A stretch of 64,000 nt of DNA from Faecalibacillus intestinalis (GCF_003024685.1 NZ_PYLQ01000001.1:230142-294141), one strand, 5' to 3'; positions 17,379 to 26,310 are shown, counted from the first letter of the stretch. A program made the numbers and translations. Notes: a model not told the origin generated them from the sequence alone.

Positions 17379-18258
17379 TGAAGAAAATGTACGTTTAGAT
17401 AAGTTTATTATGAATTCAATTTCTGATTTATCAAGAACACTTATTCAAGAATATATTAAAGAAGGGCATGTTCTTGTAAATGGAAAAATTGAAAAAGCAA
17501 GTTATAAAATTAAAATGAATGATGCTATTGAAATCACGATTCCTGATAATAAGGAGATGGATGTTTTACCAGAAGATATTCCTTTAGATATCGTTTATGA
17601 AGATCAAGATGTCATCGTTGTCAATAAACCTTCAGGGATGATCGTTCATCCAAGTGCGGGAATTTATAGTGGTACTTTAGTAAATGCTTTACTTTATCAT
17701 TGTAAAGATTTATCAGGAATCAATGGTGTGAATCGTCCTGGTATTGTTCATCGTATAGATAAAGAAACAAGTGGTTTATTAATGGTAGCAAAAAATGATA
17801 AAGCTCATAAATCATTGAGTGAACAGTTAAAAGAACATAGTGTTACACGTCGTTATGTGGCTTTAGTTCATGGTGTTATTCCACATGTTCATGGTAAAGT
17901 CAATGCACCAATTGGTAGAGATGTCAATGATCGTCAAAAAATGGCTGTCACAAAAAACAACAGTAAAGAGGCAATTACTAATTTTACAGTATTAGAAAGA
18001 TATGATGATATGTCTTTAATTGAATGTCGACTTGAAACAGGAAGAACGCATCAAATTAGGGTGCATATGTCTTATATTGGTTATCCAGTTTATGGAGATC
18101 CTAAGTATGGAAAGAAAAAAGATGATCAAAGTCATGGACAATTCTTGCATGCTAAAAAATTAGGATTTATTCATCCTACAACAGGTGAATATTTAGAGTT
18201 TGAATGTCCTTTACCTGATTATTTTCAAGCAAAACTTGATGAATTGAAAGGAGAATAA
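17353..18258 (+). CDS. rluD: RluD-type 23S rRNA pseudouridine synthase
   Basis: 301 residues. N-terminal S4-like RNA-binding region (LDKFIMNSISDLSRTLIQEY near 15-34 and VLVNGK), then the catalytic domain with HRIDKETSGLLMVAKND near 134-150, Asp being the catalytic nucleophile, plus GRTHQIRVHMSYIGYPV and GDPKYG. Family members isomerise uridines in helix 69 or nearby; exact target sites cannot be assigned. ATG 17353 was chosen because TGAGGA (17339-17344) is correctly spaced; an upstream in-frame start at 17338 would overlap it. Confidence 0.88.
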   Translation: MEKRKLEINEENVRLDKFIMNSISDLSRTLIQEYIKEGHVLVNGKIEKASYKIKMNDAIEITIPDNKEMDVLPEDIPLDIVYEDQDVIVVNKPSGMIVHPSAGIYSGTLVNALLYHCKDLSGINGVNRPGIVHRIDKETSGLLMVAKNDKAHKSLSEQLKEHSVTRRYVALVHGVIPHVHGKVNAPIGRDVNDRQKMAVTKNNSKEAITNFTVLERYDDMSLIECRLETGRTHQIRVHMSYIGYPVYGDPKYGKKKDDQSHGQFLHAKKLGFIHPTTGEYLEFECPLPDYFQAKLDELKGE

Positions 18259-18259
18259 A

Positions 18260-18727
18260 ATGTCTAAAAAGATTATTAGTTGGCAACAATATTTTATGGG
18301 AGTTGCTAAGCTTTCAGCTTATCGTTCAAAAGATCCTAATACACAAGTAGGAGCGTGTATTGTTTCTCCAGAAAATAAGATCGTAGGAGTAGGATATAAT
18401 GGACTTCCATGGGGATGCGAAGATGATCAGTTTCCATGGGCGGCAAGAGAAGGAGATTTGTATGATACAAAATATCCTTACGTTGTTCATGCAGAATTGA
18501 ATGCCATCTTAAATAGTATTTCTCATTTACAAGGATGTACGATCTATGTTTCTTTATTTCCATGTCATGAATGTGTGAAAGCCATTATTCAAAGTGGTAT
18601 TAAAGAAATTATTTATGAAGATGATAAATATAATGGAACAGACAGTGATCGCGCTGCAAAACGTATGTTAGATGCCGCAGGTGTCAAATACACAAAAATT
18701 CCAGCATTTGAATTAAATATTTTATAA
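18260..18727 (+). CDS. Deoxycytidylate (dCMP) deaminase
   Basis: 155-residue zinc deaminase of the cytidine/deoxycytidylate family, giving dUMP for thymidylate synthesis. Zinc site: HAELNAI near 76 (His ligand and proton-shuttling Glu) and PCHECVK near 97 (two Cys ligands). N-terminal SKDPNTQVGACIV is typical of ComEB/dCMP deaminases. It starts 1 nt after the rluD stop, so lspA-rluD-dCMP deaminase form one operon ending at a hairpin shared with rnhC. Confidence 0.87.
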   Translation: MSKKIISWQQYFMGVAKLSAYRSKDPNTQVGACIVSPENKIVGVGYNGLPWGCEDDQFPWAAREGDLYDTKYPYVVHAELNAILNSISHLQGCTIYVSLFPCHECVKAIIQSGIKEIIYEDDKYNGTDSDRAAKRMLDAAGVKYTKIPAFELNIL

Positions 18728-18728
18728 A

Positions 18729-18755
18729 ATAAAAAGGTCTTCTTTGGAAGACCTT
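18729..18755 (-). terminator. Terminator between dCMP deaminase and rnhC
   Basis: Arms 18734-18742 and 18747-18755 (9 perfect bp). The T-rich tail is on the minus strand, so it primarily ends rnhC; the rnhC stop codon lies in the arm. Confidence 0.7.
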
Positions 18756-19512
18756 AAATTACATCTTTAATACGCTTATAATTAGTCATATTAGTTTTTG
18801 TTACTTTAAGTAACATTTTTTTACCATACTTTTTAGCAATACTTACAGCAACATGATCGACAACTGAGCTTGTATTACCACGAGGCAATTTTACTTTCAA
18901 GCTTCTAGACATGTTATTAAAATATTGGTAAAAGGCATATTTTGAAAGAATAGACGAACACATAATTGCAAAGTATTGTTCTTCTCCTTTTTGTTCAAAA
19001 GATAAATCCTTAACAACGATTACTTCACTCTTTAAATAATTATAATACGTTTTAGGTGAAACAAATTGATTTACGACTTTTTTATCAACTTTTATTGCAA
19101 CTTTTTGCATTACATTTGTAACGGCCTGATTATAAAGTTTTGCTTTAATGTTTGCTAGATTATTACCAGCAACTGCCATTTGATTGTAGTGAGAATTATC
19201 AAGAATCAACAAACTATAAACAAGTCGATCTTTGATCTCTCTAGCAATTTCAATAACTTCTTGAGGTGTCATGAGTTTAGGATCACGAACATTTAAGCTC
19301 GCTAACCAATCATAATCGCGTTCATCGATATAGCATGCAACAACACATAATGGTCCAAAAAAATCACCTGATCCTGTTTCATCACAACCAATGTGAGAAT
19401 AAGGATAATATTGTTTTTCTTGGTTTGATGGACCACCATCACTTAAAGGGGCGTAGTTTTCAACATGCATATCTATAATATTCATTGGTTTGTTATTATT
19501 TGCTACATTCAT
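18754..19512 (-). CDS. rnhC: Ribonuclease HIII, short form
   Basis: Type 2 RNase H that cleaves the RNA strand of RNA-DNA hybrids. The catalytic domain is clear: YSHIGCDETGSGDFFGPL near residues 38-55 (Asp and Glu of the active site), QFVSPKTYYNYL near 142, SSILSKYAFYQYF near 180 and SSVVDHVAVSIAKKYG near 210. At 252 residues it lacks most of the roughly 80-residue N-terminal TBP-like substrate-binding domain of Bacillus RNase HIII; only about 35 unrelated residues precede the core. A preceding GGAGGAAAG supports the start. Confidence 0.88.
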   Translation of the reverse strand: MNVANNNKPMNIIDMHVENYAPLSDGGPSNQEKQYYPYSHIGCDETGSGDFFGPLCVVACYIDERDYDWLASLNVRDPKLMTPQEVIEIAREIKDRLVYSLLILDNSHYNQMAVAGNNLANIKAKLYNQAVTNVMQKVAIKVDKKVVNQFVSPKTYYNYLKSEVIVVKDLSFEQKGEEQYFAIMCSSILSKYAFYQYFNNMSRSLKVKLPRGNTSSVVDHVAVSIAKKYGKKMLLKVTKTNMTNYKRIKDVI

Positions 19513-19564
19513 GTCATTTCTTTCCTCCTACCATATATATTAATTATAGCATATTTTTCAAATT

Positions 19565-19593
19565 TTGACACTATATTTTTGTTTTGATACAAT
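19565..19593 (+). promoter_or_regulatory. Promoter of the cvpA-mutS2-uvrC operon
   Basis: TTGACA (19565-19570), 17-nt spacer, TACAAT (19588-19593), followed by AAGGAGG and ATG at 19612. One of the best sigma-A-like promoters in the window. Confidence 0.8.
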
Positions 19594-19611
19594 AATTGCA
19601 AGGAGGTATTT

Positions 19612-20382
19612 ATGGCTTTATTAAATAATCCCTACATAATCGATATAATTATAGGTCTATTCCTTATTATATATACATTTATTGGTTATCTAAAAGGATT
19701 CATTATTCGACTTTATGACTTTTTTAGTCTTTTTATAGCTTATTTTCTAACAATTAATTTTTCTTTTCCTTTATCTAAATTGATTATACTTTATCAATTA
19801 GAAGGTTTATTAGAACCAATTGGTATAAAGGTAAATCAATTGTTAGTTGCTGTTATTTTATTTATTGTTATCTATTTCCTTTTAAAAGGAATTGGTGTTT
19901 TATTAAAACCGTTTTTAAAGAAAATTGTTTCTTTATTAAAAATGACAAAATTATTAGATCGTTTATTAGGTTTGATTTTATCAATTATTGAAGGAATCAT
20001 TATTGTATATTTTGTTATTTCAATGATTTTTATTCCTTTTATCAATCAAGGAAAAGAAACAATTGAACAAACGTATATAGGCTCTTTTATAATTGATACC
20101 ATGCCTCATTATTTTTCATCTATTGCTGATTTTAAAGATTTAAATCAATTAACACATCTAGATGTTTCTTTATCTGATGAAAAACAAGTATCTATGGTGA
20201 CAAATTTTATAGAAGAAGCAAGTCAAAATAAATGGTTAGATGATGAAACAATAAAAGATTTTATTTATAACTATTATAGTGAAATAGATTTACAAACAGT
20301 AGATCAAGAAGATTATCAAAGAATATCTTCTTTATGTCAAAATTATGATATTGATATCAATCTTTTAACGAAAGGACATTAG
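19612..20382 (+). CDS. CvpA-family membrane protein
   Basis: 256 residues: four hydrophobic segments in the first 150 residues (YIIDIIIGLFLIIYTFIGYL, then LIILYQL.., VAVILFIVIYFLL and IEGIIIVYFVISMIF), including the early GYLKGF motif typical of CvpA/YshB. The C-terminal 100 residues are soluble and acidic. CvpA-family genes directly upstream of mutS2 are widespread in Firmicutes; the molecular function is not established. 2-nt gap to mutS2. Confidence 0.8.
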   Translation: MALLNNPYIIDIIIGLFLIIYTFIGYLKGFIIRLYDFFSLFIAYFLTINFSFPLSKLIILYQLEGLLEPIGIKVNQLLVAVILFIVIYFLLKGIGVLLKPFLKKIVSLLKMTKLLDRLLGLILSIIEGIIIVYFVISMIFIPFINQGKETIEQTYIGSFIIDTMPHYFSSIADFKDLNQLTHLDVSLSDEKQVSMVTNFIEEASQNKWLDDETIKDFIYNYYSEIDLQTVDQEDYQRISSLCQNYDIDINLLTKGH

Positions 20383-20384
20383 AA

Positions 20385-22688
20385 ATGAAAAAGAGTTATC
20401 GAACATTGGAGTTTTCATTTATTCAAGATTATATTAAAAACTATTGTTTTAGTGAAATGGCTAAAAAGCGAATTGATCAAATACAGCCTTTTCAAGATAT
20501 AGATGATTTAAAACTCTATCAAGATGATATATCAAGTGCTATGAAAATCATCTATGCTTATGGACGTATTCCTTTAGCCCCTTATGAAGATATTAAAGAA
20601 ATACTTCAAAAAGCACAAAAAGGTGGTGTTTGTTATCCTCAAGATTTATTAAAAATCGTACAAATATTAAAAAATGTACAAGAGGTACAAGCTTATTTGG
20701 ATCAAGAAATTGAACAAAGTCATTTACTTGAAATACTTTCATTACTTTATTTACCTAAAGATTTATATAATGAAATTTTAAAATGCGTCGATCCAAGTGG
20801 AAATATTTATGATCATGCAAGTCATGAGCTTTATCGTTTAAGAAGACAAATTTCAGCGATTGAAGCCAATATGAGAAAGAAAATTGAAGCATTAAGAGCA
20901 CAAAATAAAGATTATTTATCTCATGATGTCATTTCAACAAGAAATGATCATTTTGTTTTACCCGTCAATGTTTCTTATAAAAATCAAATCAAGGGAATTC
21001 ATCATGGACATTCTTCTTCAGGAAGAACAACATATGTAGAACCAGAAGAAATTGTTTCTTACAACAATCAACTTTCACAAATTAAACAAGATGAACAATT
21101 AGAAATTCATCGTATTTTATTAGAACTAACAAAAAAGGTAAGAAGTTATGATCGTGTTTTAAATGAAGATTTAGAAATCATGATAGAAATGGATGCTGTT
21201 TTTGCTATTAGTGAATATGGCAAAAAGTTAGATATGGTGATGCCAATTGTTGATGAAAATTGTCAGGAAATTGAGTTACTTAAAGCAAGACATCCTTTGA
21301 TTGATCAAAAAGAAGTTGTTGCTAATGATATTGTATTAAAGAAACCACAAGATATTTTACTCATTAGTGGAAGTAACACAGGAGGGAAGACAGTTGCTTT
21401 AAAAACAGCGGGATTACTTTCTTTAATGGCTATTTGTGGACTTCCAATTCCAGTCACTCAAGCAAAACTTCCATTATTTGATGATGTTTTTGTAGATGTG
21501 GGGGATGAACAATCTATTGAACAATCGCTTTCTACTTTTTCATCGCATATGAAAAGATTGGTTTTTATTACGCAACATGCGACAAAAAATAGTTTAGTTA
21601 TAATTGATGAAATTTGTTCAGGAACTGATCCTAAAGAAGGTGAAAGTTTAGCAGAAGCTATTTTAACTTATTTACATAAAAAAGGTGCTTATATTTTAGC
21701 TTCTACTCACTACAGTGCATTAAAAGAATTTGCGAAAGAATCAGATTATATTAAGATTGCTTCGGTTGAATTTGATCAAGAAAAAATGCAACCTACTTAT
21801 CGTTTATTAGATGGTAGCGTAGGAAATTCTTATGCTATTGAAATTTCAAAACATTTAGGTTTAAATCAAGACATTATTCAACATGCTTTCATCATCAAAG
21901 ATGAAAGTATGACAACATCACAAAAGTTATTAGAAAAATTACAATCAGAATTATCAGCTGTTTTACAAGAAAAAGAAGCTCTTGAAAAATTACAAAAAGA
22001 AACAGCAGATAAAGAAAAGCATTATCAACAATTGATTGATAATTATCAATCTAAAAAAGAAAAAATGATTGAAGAGGCTCAAAGTGATGCGAATGAGATT
22101 CTTGAAGAAGCACAAAATAAAGCAGATGCAATTTTAAAAGAATTACAAGGACAAATTAAGCCGCATCAAGTTATTCAAGCTAAAAAACAATTAGGTGATT
22201 TAAAACATCAAAAGAAACAAGTAGAAAATCATGAAAATCATGATTATAAAATAGGAGATATTGTTAAAGTATTATCTGTCAATCGACAAGGAGAAGTTGT
22301 TGACATCAATAAAAAAGGAATGTTGATGATCTCAATGGGTGGTTTAAAATTGAATGCTAAAAAAACAGAAGTTCAATTCATGCATGAAAAAGTACCAGAA
22401 AAGAAAGAAACATCTAATATCCGTTCATTACGAAGAGCTAATAAACAAAGTTATGAACTTAATATTATTGGTATGCGTTATGAAGAAGCAATGAATGCAG
22501 TAGATAAATTTATTGATGGAGCACTTGTATCAAATTATTCAACAGTACGAATTATCCATGGAATGGGAACAGGTGTTTTAAGAAAAGGTGTTCGAAAGTT
22601 ATTGGATAAAAATAAATATGTAAAATCTTATCAAGATGGTGGACCAAATGAAGGTGGATTAGGTGCAACAGTGGTATATTTTGAATAA
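20385..22688 (+). CDS. mutS2: MutS2, ribosome/DNA-associated ATPase with Smr domain
   Basis: 767 residues, standard length. MutS-type core and clamp (about 1-310), ATPase domain with Walker A SGSNTGGKTVALKT near 329, Walker B LVIIDEICSGTDP near 405 and ASTHYSALKEFA near 445; a long charged coiled coil (515-620); and a C-terminal Smr domain (690-767) with DGG-type end and RIIHGMGTGVLRKGV near 726. MutS2 acts on collided ribosomes and/or branched DNA. Its stop codon overlaps the uvrC start (TAATG). Confidence 0.93.
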   Translation: MKKSYRTLEFSFIQDYIKNYCFSEMAKKRIDQIQPFQDIDDLKLYQDDISSAMKIIYAYGRIPLAPYEDIKEILQKAQKGGVCYPQDLLKIVQILKNVQEVQAYLDQEIEQSHLLEILSLLYLPKDLYNEILKCVDPSGNIYDHASHELYRLRRQISAIEANMRKKIEALRAQNKDYLSHDVISTRNDHFVLPVNVSYKNQIKGIHHGHSSSGRTTYVEPEEIVSYNNQLSQIKQDEQLEIHRILLELTKKVRSYDRVLNEDLEIMIEMDAVFAISEYGKKLDMVMPIVDENCQEIELLKARHPLIDQKEVVANDIVLKKPQDILLISGSNTGGKTVALKTAGLLSLMAICGLPIPVTQAKLPLFDDVFVDVGDEQSIEQSLSTFSSHMKRLVFITQHATKNSLVIIDEICSGTDPKEGESLAEAILTYLHKKGAYILASTHYSALKEFAKESDYIKIASVEFDQEKMQPTYRLLDGSVGNSYAIEISKHLGLNQDIIQHAFIIKDESMTTSQKLLEKLQSELSAVLQEKEALEKLQKETADKEKHYQQLIDNYQSKKEKMIEEAQSDANEILEEAQNKADAILKELQGQIKPHQVIQAKKQLGDLKHQKKQVENHENHDYKIGDIVKVLSVNRQGEVVDINKKGMLMISMGGLKLNAKKTEVQFMHEKVPEKKETSNIRSLRRANKQSYELNIIGMRYEEAMNAVDKFIDGALVSNYSTVRIIHGMGTGVLRKGVRKLLDKNKYVKSYQDGGPNEGGLGATVVYFE

Positions 22689-24451
22689 TGGATCTTCAAT
22701 ATATTAAAGATAAGTTATCACTTTTACCAATGCAACCAGGCTGTTATTTAATGAAAGATAAAGATGGTACGGTGATTTATGTTGGAAAAGCAAAAAAATT
22801 AAAAAATAGGGTTTCTTCTTATTTTGCAGGAAGTCATAATTATAAAACAACAAAGCTTGTTCAAGAAATTGTTGATTTTGAATATATTGTAACAGATAGT
22901 GAAAAGGAAGCCCTTTTATTAGAAATCAATCTAATTAAAGATTATGCACCTAAATACAATATTAGTTTTATGGATAATAAATATTATCCATATATCCAAT
23001 TAACAAAAGAAAGACACCCACGTTTAAAAATCGTTCGAAACGCTAAAGATAAAAAACATAAACACTTTGGTCCTTTTCCAGATGGTACAGCAGCTAGAGA
23101 AACATTTAAATTATTAAATCGTTTGTATCCTCTAAGAAAATGTAATCACATTCCTAAAAAAACATGCCTTTACTATCAATTGAATCAATGTTTAGGGCCA
23201 TGTGTCAATGAAGTAGATGAAGAAGAATATAAAAAAATAACCAAACAAATTACACAGTTTATTCAAGGAGATACCAAAGAAATCATCGATGATTTACAAA
23301 ATAAAATGATGCAAGCTTCAGAAAGTTTAAATTTTGAACTTGCGAAAGAATACCGTGATTTGATCCAGCATATCAATCATGTTACAAGTAAACAACATGT
23401 TCAATTTGCAGATCAAATTGATCGAGATATTTTTGGCTATTATCAAGATAAAGGGTATCTTTCTTTACAACTTTTCTTTATGAGAAATGGAAAATTACTC
23501 GCAAGAGATTTAAATCTAGTACCTTTACAAGATGTCCATGAACAAATTACACAATTTATTGTTGGGTTTTATCAAGAAAATACATATCCTAAAGAGATTC
23601 TATTACCAGAGGATATTGATACAACTTTGTTAGAAGAAATAGTTGAATGCAAGATCATTAAACCTCAAAAAGGTCAAAAAGCAAAACTTGTAGAAATGGC
23701 AACAAATAATGCAAAAGAAGCTTTAGAAAAGAAATTTTTATTGATTGAAAAGAATCAAAAGGCAACGGTAGGTGCTATTAAACAATTGGGAGAAAAATTA
23801 AATATGATTACTCCTAGAAGAATTGAATTGTTTGATAACTCTAATATCCAAGGAGCTTATGCGGTTGCAGGAATGGTTTGCTTTGTTGATGGGGTACCTT
23901 CTAAAAAAGATTATCGTAAATTTAAAATCAAAACAGTTGAAGGACCGGATGATTACGGTAGTATGAAAGAAGTTATTTATCGTCGATATTATCGAGTACT
24001 TGTAGAAGGATTAAAAAAACCAGACTTGATTATTGTTGATGGTGGTAAAGGACAGATTAAAGTTGCAAAAGAAGTCATTGATAGCTTAAATATTGGTATT
24101 AAAGTATGTGGGTTAGCCAAAGATGATCATCATTCAACTGCTGTTTTAATTGATAGTGACTTTAATGAAATTAGTATTGATAAAAAAAGTGAACTCTTCT
24201 TTTTACTAACACGTATGCAAGATGAAGTCCATCGCTATGCGATTTCATTTCATAAAAATGTTCGTTCTAAATCTTTATTTCAGTCTATTTTAGATGATGT
24301 TGAAGGTATTGGACCAAAACGTAAAAAAGAATTATTAAAACATTTTGGTTCTGTTAAAAAATTAAAAGAAGCGACGCTTGAACAATTAGAAGAAGTCTTA
24401 CCTAAAGAAGTGGCAAAAAATTTATTTACTGTTTTACAAAACACCAAATAA
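22688..24451 (+). CDS. uvrC: Excinuclease ABC subunit C
   Basis: 587 residues, the nuclease of UvrABC nucleotide excision repair. GIY-YIG domain (GCYLMKDKDGTVIYVGKAKK, residues 18-37), Cys cluster for an Fe-S site (KCNHIPKKTCLYYQLNQC near 151-168 with GPC after it), UVR motif near 205-235, RNase H-like endonuclease domain (LFDNSNIQGAYAVAGMV near 381 with catalytic Asp, IVDGGKGQ near 449) and a C-terminal helix-hairpin-helix (DDVEGIGPKRKKELLKHFGS near 537-556). Translation is coupled to mutS2. Confidence 0.95.
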   Translation: MDLQYIKDKLSLLPMQPGCYLMKDKDGTVIYVGKAKKLKNRVSSYFAGSHNYKTTKLVQEIVDFEYIVTDSEKEALLLEINLIKDYAPKYNISFMDNKYYPYIQLTKERHPRLKIVRNAKDKKHKHFGPFPDGTAARETFKLLNRLYPLRKCNHIPKKTCLYYQLNQCLGPCVNEVDEEEYKKITKQITQFIQGDTKEIIDDLQNKMMQASESLNFELAKEYRDLIQHINHVTSKQHVQFADQIDRDIFGYYQDKGYLSLQLFFMRNGKLLARDLNLVPLQDVHEQITQFIVGFYQENTYPKEILLPEDIDTTLLEEIVECKIIKPQKGQKAKLVEMATNNAKEALEKKFLLIEKNQKATVGAIKQLGEKLNMITPRRIELFDNSNIQGAYAVAGMVCFVDGVPSKKDYRKFKIKTVEGPDDYGSMKEVIYRRYYRVLVEGLKKPDLIIVDGGKGQIKVAKEVIDSLNIGIKVCGLAKDDHHSTAVLIDSDFNEISIDKKSELFFLLTRMQDEVHRYAISFHKNVRSKSLFQSILDDVEGIGPKRKKELLKHFGSVKKLKEATLEQLEEVLPKEVAKNLFTVLQNTK

Positions 24452-24487
24452 TATAATTTTCATATACTACTATTAAGGAAGTGGACT

Positions 24488-24691
24488 ATGAATATTATAT
24501 TAACCCCAAGAGAAAAAGAAATATTTCATTTATTAGTCAAGAATTATTCTACAAAAGATATTGCTAGAAAGTTAAATATTAGTGAAAAAACGGTGAGAAA
24601 TCATATATCAAATGTAATTCAAAAATTAGGTGTAAAATCGCGTATACAAGCAGTATTTGAATTGATTAGGTTAAAGGAATTACAGCTTTAG
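24488..24691 (+). CDS. Small LuxR/GerE-type DNA-binding protein
   Basis: 67 residues that are essentially just the GerE/LuxR helix-turn-helix: LTPREKEIFHLLVKNYSTKD (4-23) then IARKLNISEKTVRNHISNVIQKLGV (24-48), with the diagnostic E, T-V-R-N-H and LGV positions. No receiver or sensor domain is attached. GerE of Bacillus is a similar-sized sporulation regulator, and this organism has spore genes, but identity with gerE is not shown. Its stop codon lies in the loop of the terminator. Confidence 0.8.
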   Translation: MNIILTPREKEIFHLLVKNYSTKDIARKLNISEKTVRNHISNVIQKLGVKSRIQAVFELIRLKELQL

Positions 24692-24711
24692 CTAATTCCT
24701 TTATTTTTTTT
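24673..24711 (+). terminator. Terminator overlapping the LuxR-type gene end
   Basis: AAAGGAATT plus AGCT (24673-24687, 2-nt bulge) pairs with AGCT plus AATTCCTTT (24690-24702); a long T run follows. Confidence 0.75.
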
Positions 24712-24722
24712 CTATAATTCTA

Positions 24723-24738
24723 TATAATAGGGATGGTG
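24723..24738 (+). promoter_or_regulatory. -10 box and ribosome site of the VanY-like gene
   Basis: TATAAT at 24723-24728, GGGATGGTGA at 24730-24739, ATG 24745. The in-frame ATG at 24733 lies inside the ribosome site. Confidence 0.55.
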
Positions 24739-24744
24739 ATGAAG

Positions 24745-25881
24745 ATGAAATTAAAAAGCTGGCATCTTTATGTTCTAGCAACCTTATGTTTTCTATTTGC
24801 TTTTACATCATTAAATATGAAATATGATCGTTTTTATCGAGTAAATGGTATAGATAATGATAATCGATCTTTAATAGAAAAGTATTTAGATAAAGAAGAA
24901 CAGGATTATTTAATTGATCATGGAATATCAGTAGATGAGTTTATTGATTATATTACATATGATCAATTTCATTTACAATATTATCAATATTATAATGAGT
25001 TAAAAGAAGCTAAAAAATATGATTCATTAGAAAATTTAATTAATGATGTCAATAGTGTTGTTGATCGTCTTACAGTAGAATTTGGAACGCAAACAGATAC
25101 ATATTTTAAAACACTAATTAAAAATGATTTATTTTATGCTTATCAAAAAAGTACGTATTTTGATTTTGATAATGTGCGTTATTATCAATTGTTAAGGACA
25201 CTTTATAGTGATGATGATTATAGTTATATTATACTTACAAATAATTATGTAAATACTTTGGAAAATGAAAAAGATGATACATATAAGCTCTTTAAAGAAA
25301 TGGTAAGTACGTATGATGCACAAGGTCTTTATATTTTGATGAATACAGAATTAAAAGCGAATGCTTCTCGACTATATAAAATAGATACAATGTCTCAAGT
25401 AATTGATGATACAACTTTTATTGGTGGTTATGAATCTAAACATATGACAATGATTGAAAATATTTCAAGATTATCTTATTCCATGTATTTAAATGAAGAA
25501 GCTTATAACGCTTTAAAACAAATGTATGATGATTTATATAAAAATACTAAAAAAAGATTTTTAGTGACAAGTGCTTATAAAAGCTATGATGTTTTAAATT
25601 TAGAAGAAAATACGTCACAAGCTGGATATAGTGAATTTCAATTAGGAACATCTGTTTCTTTAAAAGTAAATGGGATAAAAGATGTTGAATTTGTTTCAAC
25701 AGATGTTTATCAATGGCTTTTAGAACATAGTTATGAATATGGATATGTTTTAAGGTATCCAAGTGATAAAGTAACAATTACACAAAAAGAAAGTTGTAAT
25801 ATTTTTAGGTATGTTGGCAAAGAAAATGCACAAAAGATGCATGATCAAAATTTATGCTTAGAAGAATTAAATAATCAATAA
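24745..25881 (+). CDS. VanY/M15-like membrane-anchored protein with lost zinc ligands
   Basis: 378 residues with an N-terminal hydrophobic anchor (WHLYVLATLCFLFAF) and a C-terminal D-Ala-D-Ala carboxypeptidase-like domain (about 230-370). The fold landmarks of M15B enzymes are present: VTSAYKSYDVLN, GYSEFQLG near 294-301, VYQWLLEHSYEYGYVLRYP near 320-338 and FRYVGKENA near 353-361. Active enzymes have SEHQxG, a following D and WHFRY; here these read SEFQLG, GTSVS and NIFRY, so both His and the Asp that bind zinc are replaced. I infer a non-catalytic wall-binding or regulatory role. The middle region (40-220) is unrecognised. Confidence 0.75.
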   Translation: MKLKSWHLYVLATLCFLFAFTSLNMKYDRFYRVNGIDNDNRSLIEKYLDKEEQDYLIDHGISVDEFIDYITYDQFHLQYYQYYNELKEAKKYDSLENLINDVNSVVDRLTVEFGTQTDTYFKTLIKNDLFYAYQKSTYFDFDNVRYYQLLRTLYSDDDYSYIILTNNYVNTLENEKDDTYKLFKEMVSTYDAQGLYILMNTELKANASRLYKIDTMSQVIDDTTFIGGYESKHMTMIENISRLSYSMYLNEEAYNALKQMYDDLYKNTKKRFLVTSAYKSYDVLNLEENTSQAGYSEFQLGTSVSLKVNGIKDVEFVSTDVYQWLLEHSYEYGYVLRYPSDKVTITQKESCNIFRYVGKENAQKMHDQNLCLEELNNQ

Positions 25882-25915
25882 TTATTAGATCGTTATTCTA
25901 ATTAAGGAGATACTT

Positions 25916-26092
25916 GTGAATAAAAAGGGTTGGTATTTGGTACTAATATTAGGTTTTTTATTAGTAACAATATAGCTAGGTAAATGGATAGGTTTACAAA
26001 GTCAAATGGATTTTATTGATCTAGCATTAGGACTAATGACGGGAATAGGACTTATTGTTGCTGCAAGCATTAAAATCAAAAGAGAAAGATAA
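25916..26092 (+). pseudogene. Small membrane protein gene interrupted by an in-frame TAG
   Basis: A GTG start at 25916 with AAGGAG at 25904-25909 (6-nt spacing) opens a 58-codon frame. It codes for MNKKGWYLVLILGFLLVTI, then TAG (25973-25975), then LGKWIGLQSQMDF..., a second hydrophobic segment (LALGLMTGIGLIVAAS) and a basic end (KIKRER). The product would be a two-segment membrane protein. Open coding quality on both sides of a single stop suggests a recent nonsense mutation (for example from CAG) rather than random sequence. Readthrough cannot be excluded. Confidence 0.6.
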
Positions 26093-26099
26093 ATTTTTA

Positions 26100-26127
26100 T
26101 TGACAAGTGTATTTTAATAAATATAAT
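26100..26127 (+). promoter_or_regulatory. Consensus promoter of the M-box/mgtE transcript
   Basis: TTGACA (26100-26105), 16-nt spacer, TATAAT (26122-26127): both hexamers match the sigma-A consensus exactly. Transcription would begin near 26134, just before the riboswitch. Confidence 0.85.
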
Positions 26128-26146
26128 GAACATGAATTGAATAAAC

Positions 26147-26310
26147 AACGGTAGGTGAGGTTACCGCAGGGATTTGGATATCCTAAGATTACTGCCGCAA
26201 AATTGTGGAGACACAATGCGCTGGTTAGCAGATGAAGTCGCAAAGGCTTTGTTTAATGTAATTGATATGCCCTGTGATACTAAAGCTTGAACGGATGAAA
26301 TGAAGAATAG
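26147..26310 (+). ncRNA. M-box (ykoK-type) magnesium riboswitch aptamer
   Basis: Sequence hallmarks of the M-box are present in order: GGTAGGTGAGGTTACCGCAG at 26151-26170, an intervening stem, ACTGCCGCAAAATTGTGGAG at 26191-26210 with the AGACACAAT continuation, then GCGCTGG. M-box RNA compacts on Mg2+ binding and favours a terminator. The aptamer is followed by an intrinsic terminator and then mgtE, the expected target. Ends of the aptamer are approximate. Confidence 0.88.
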
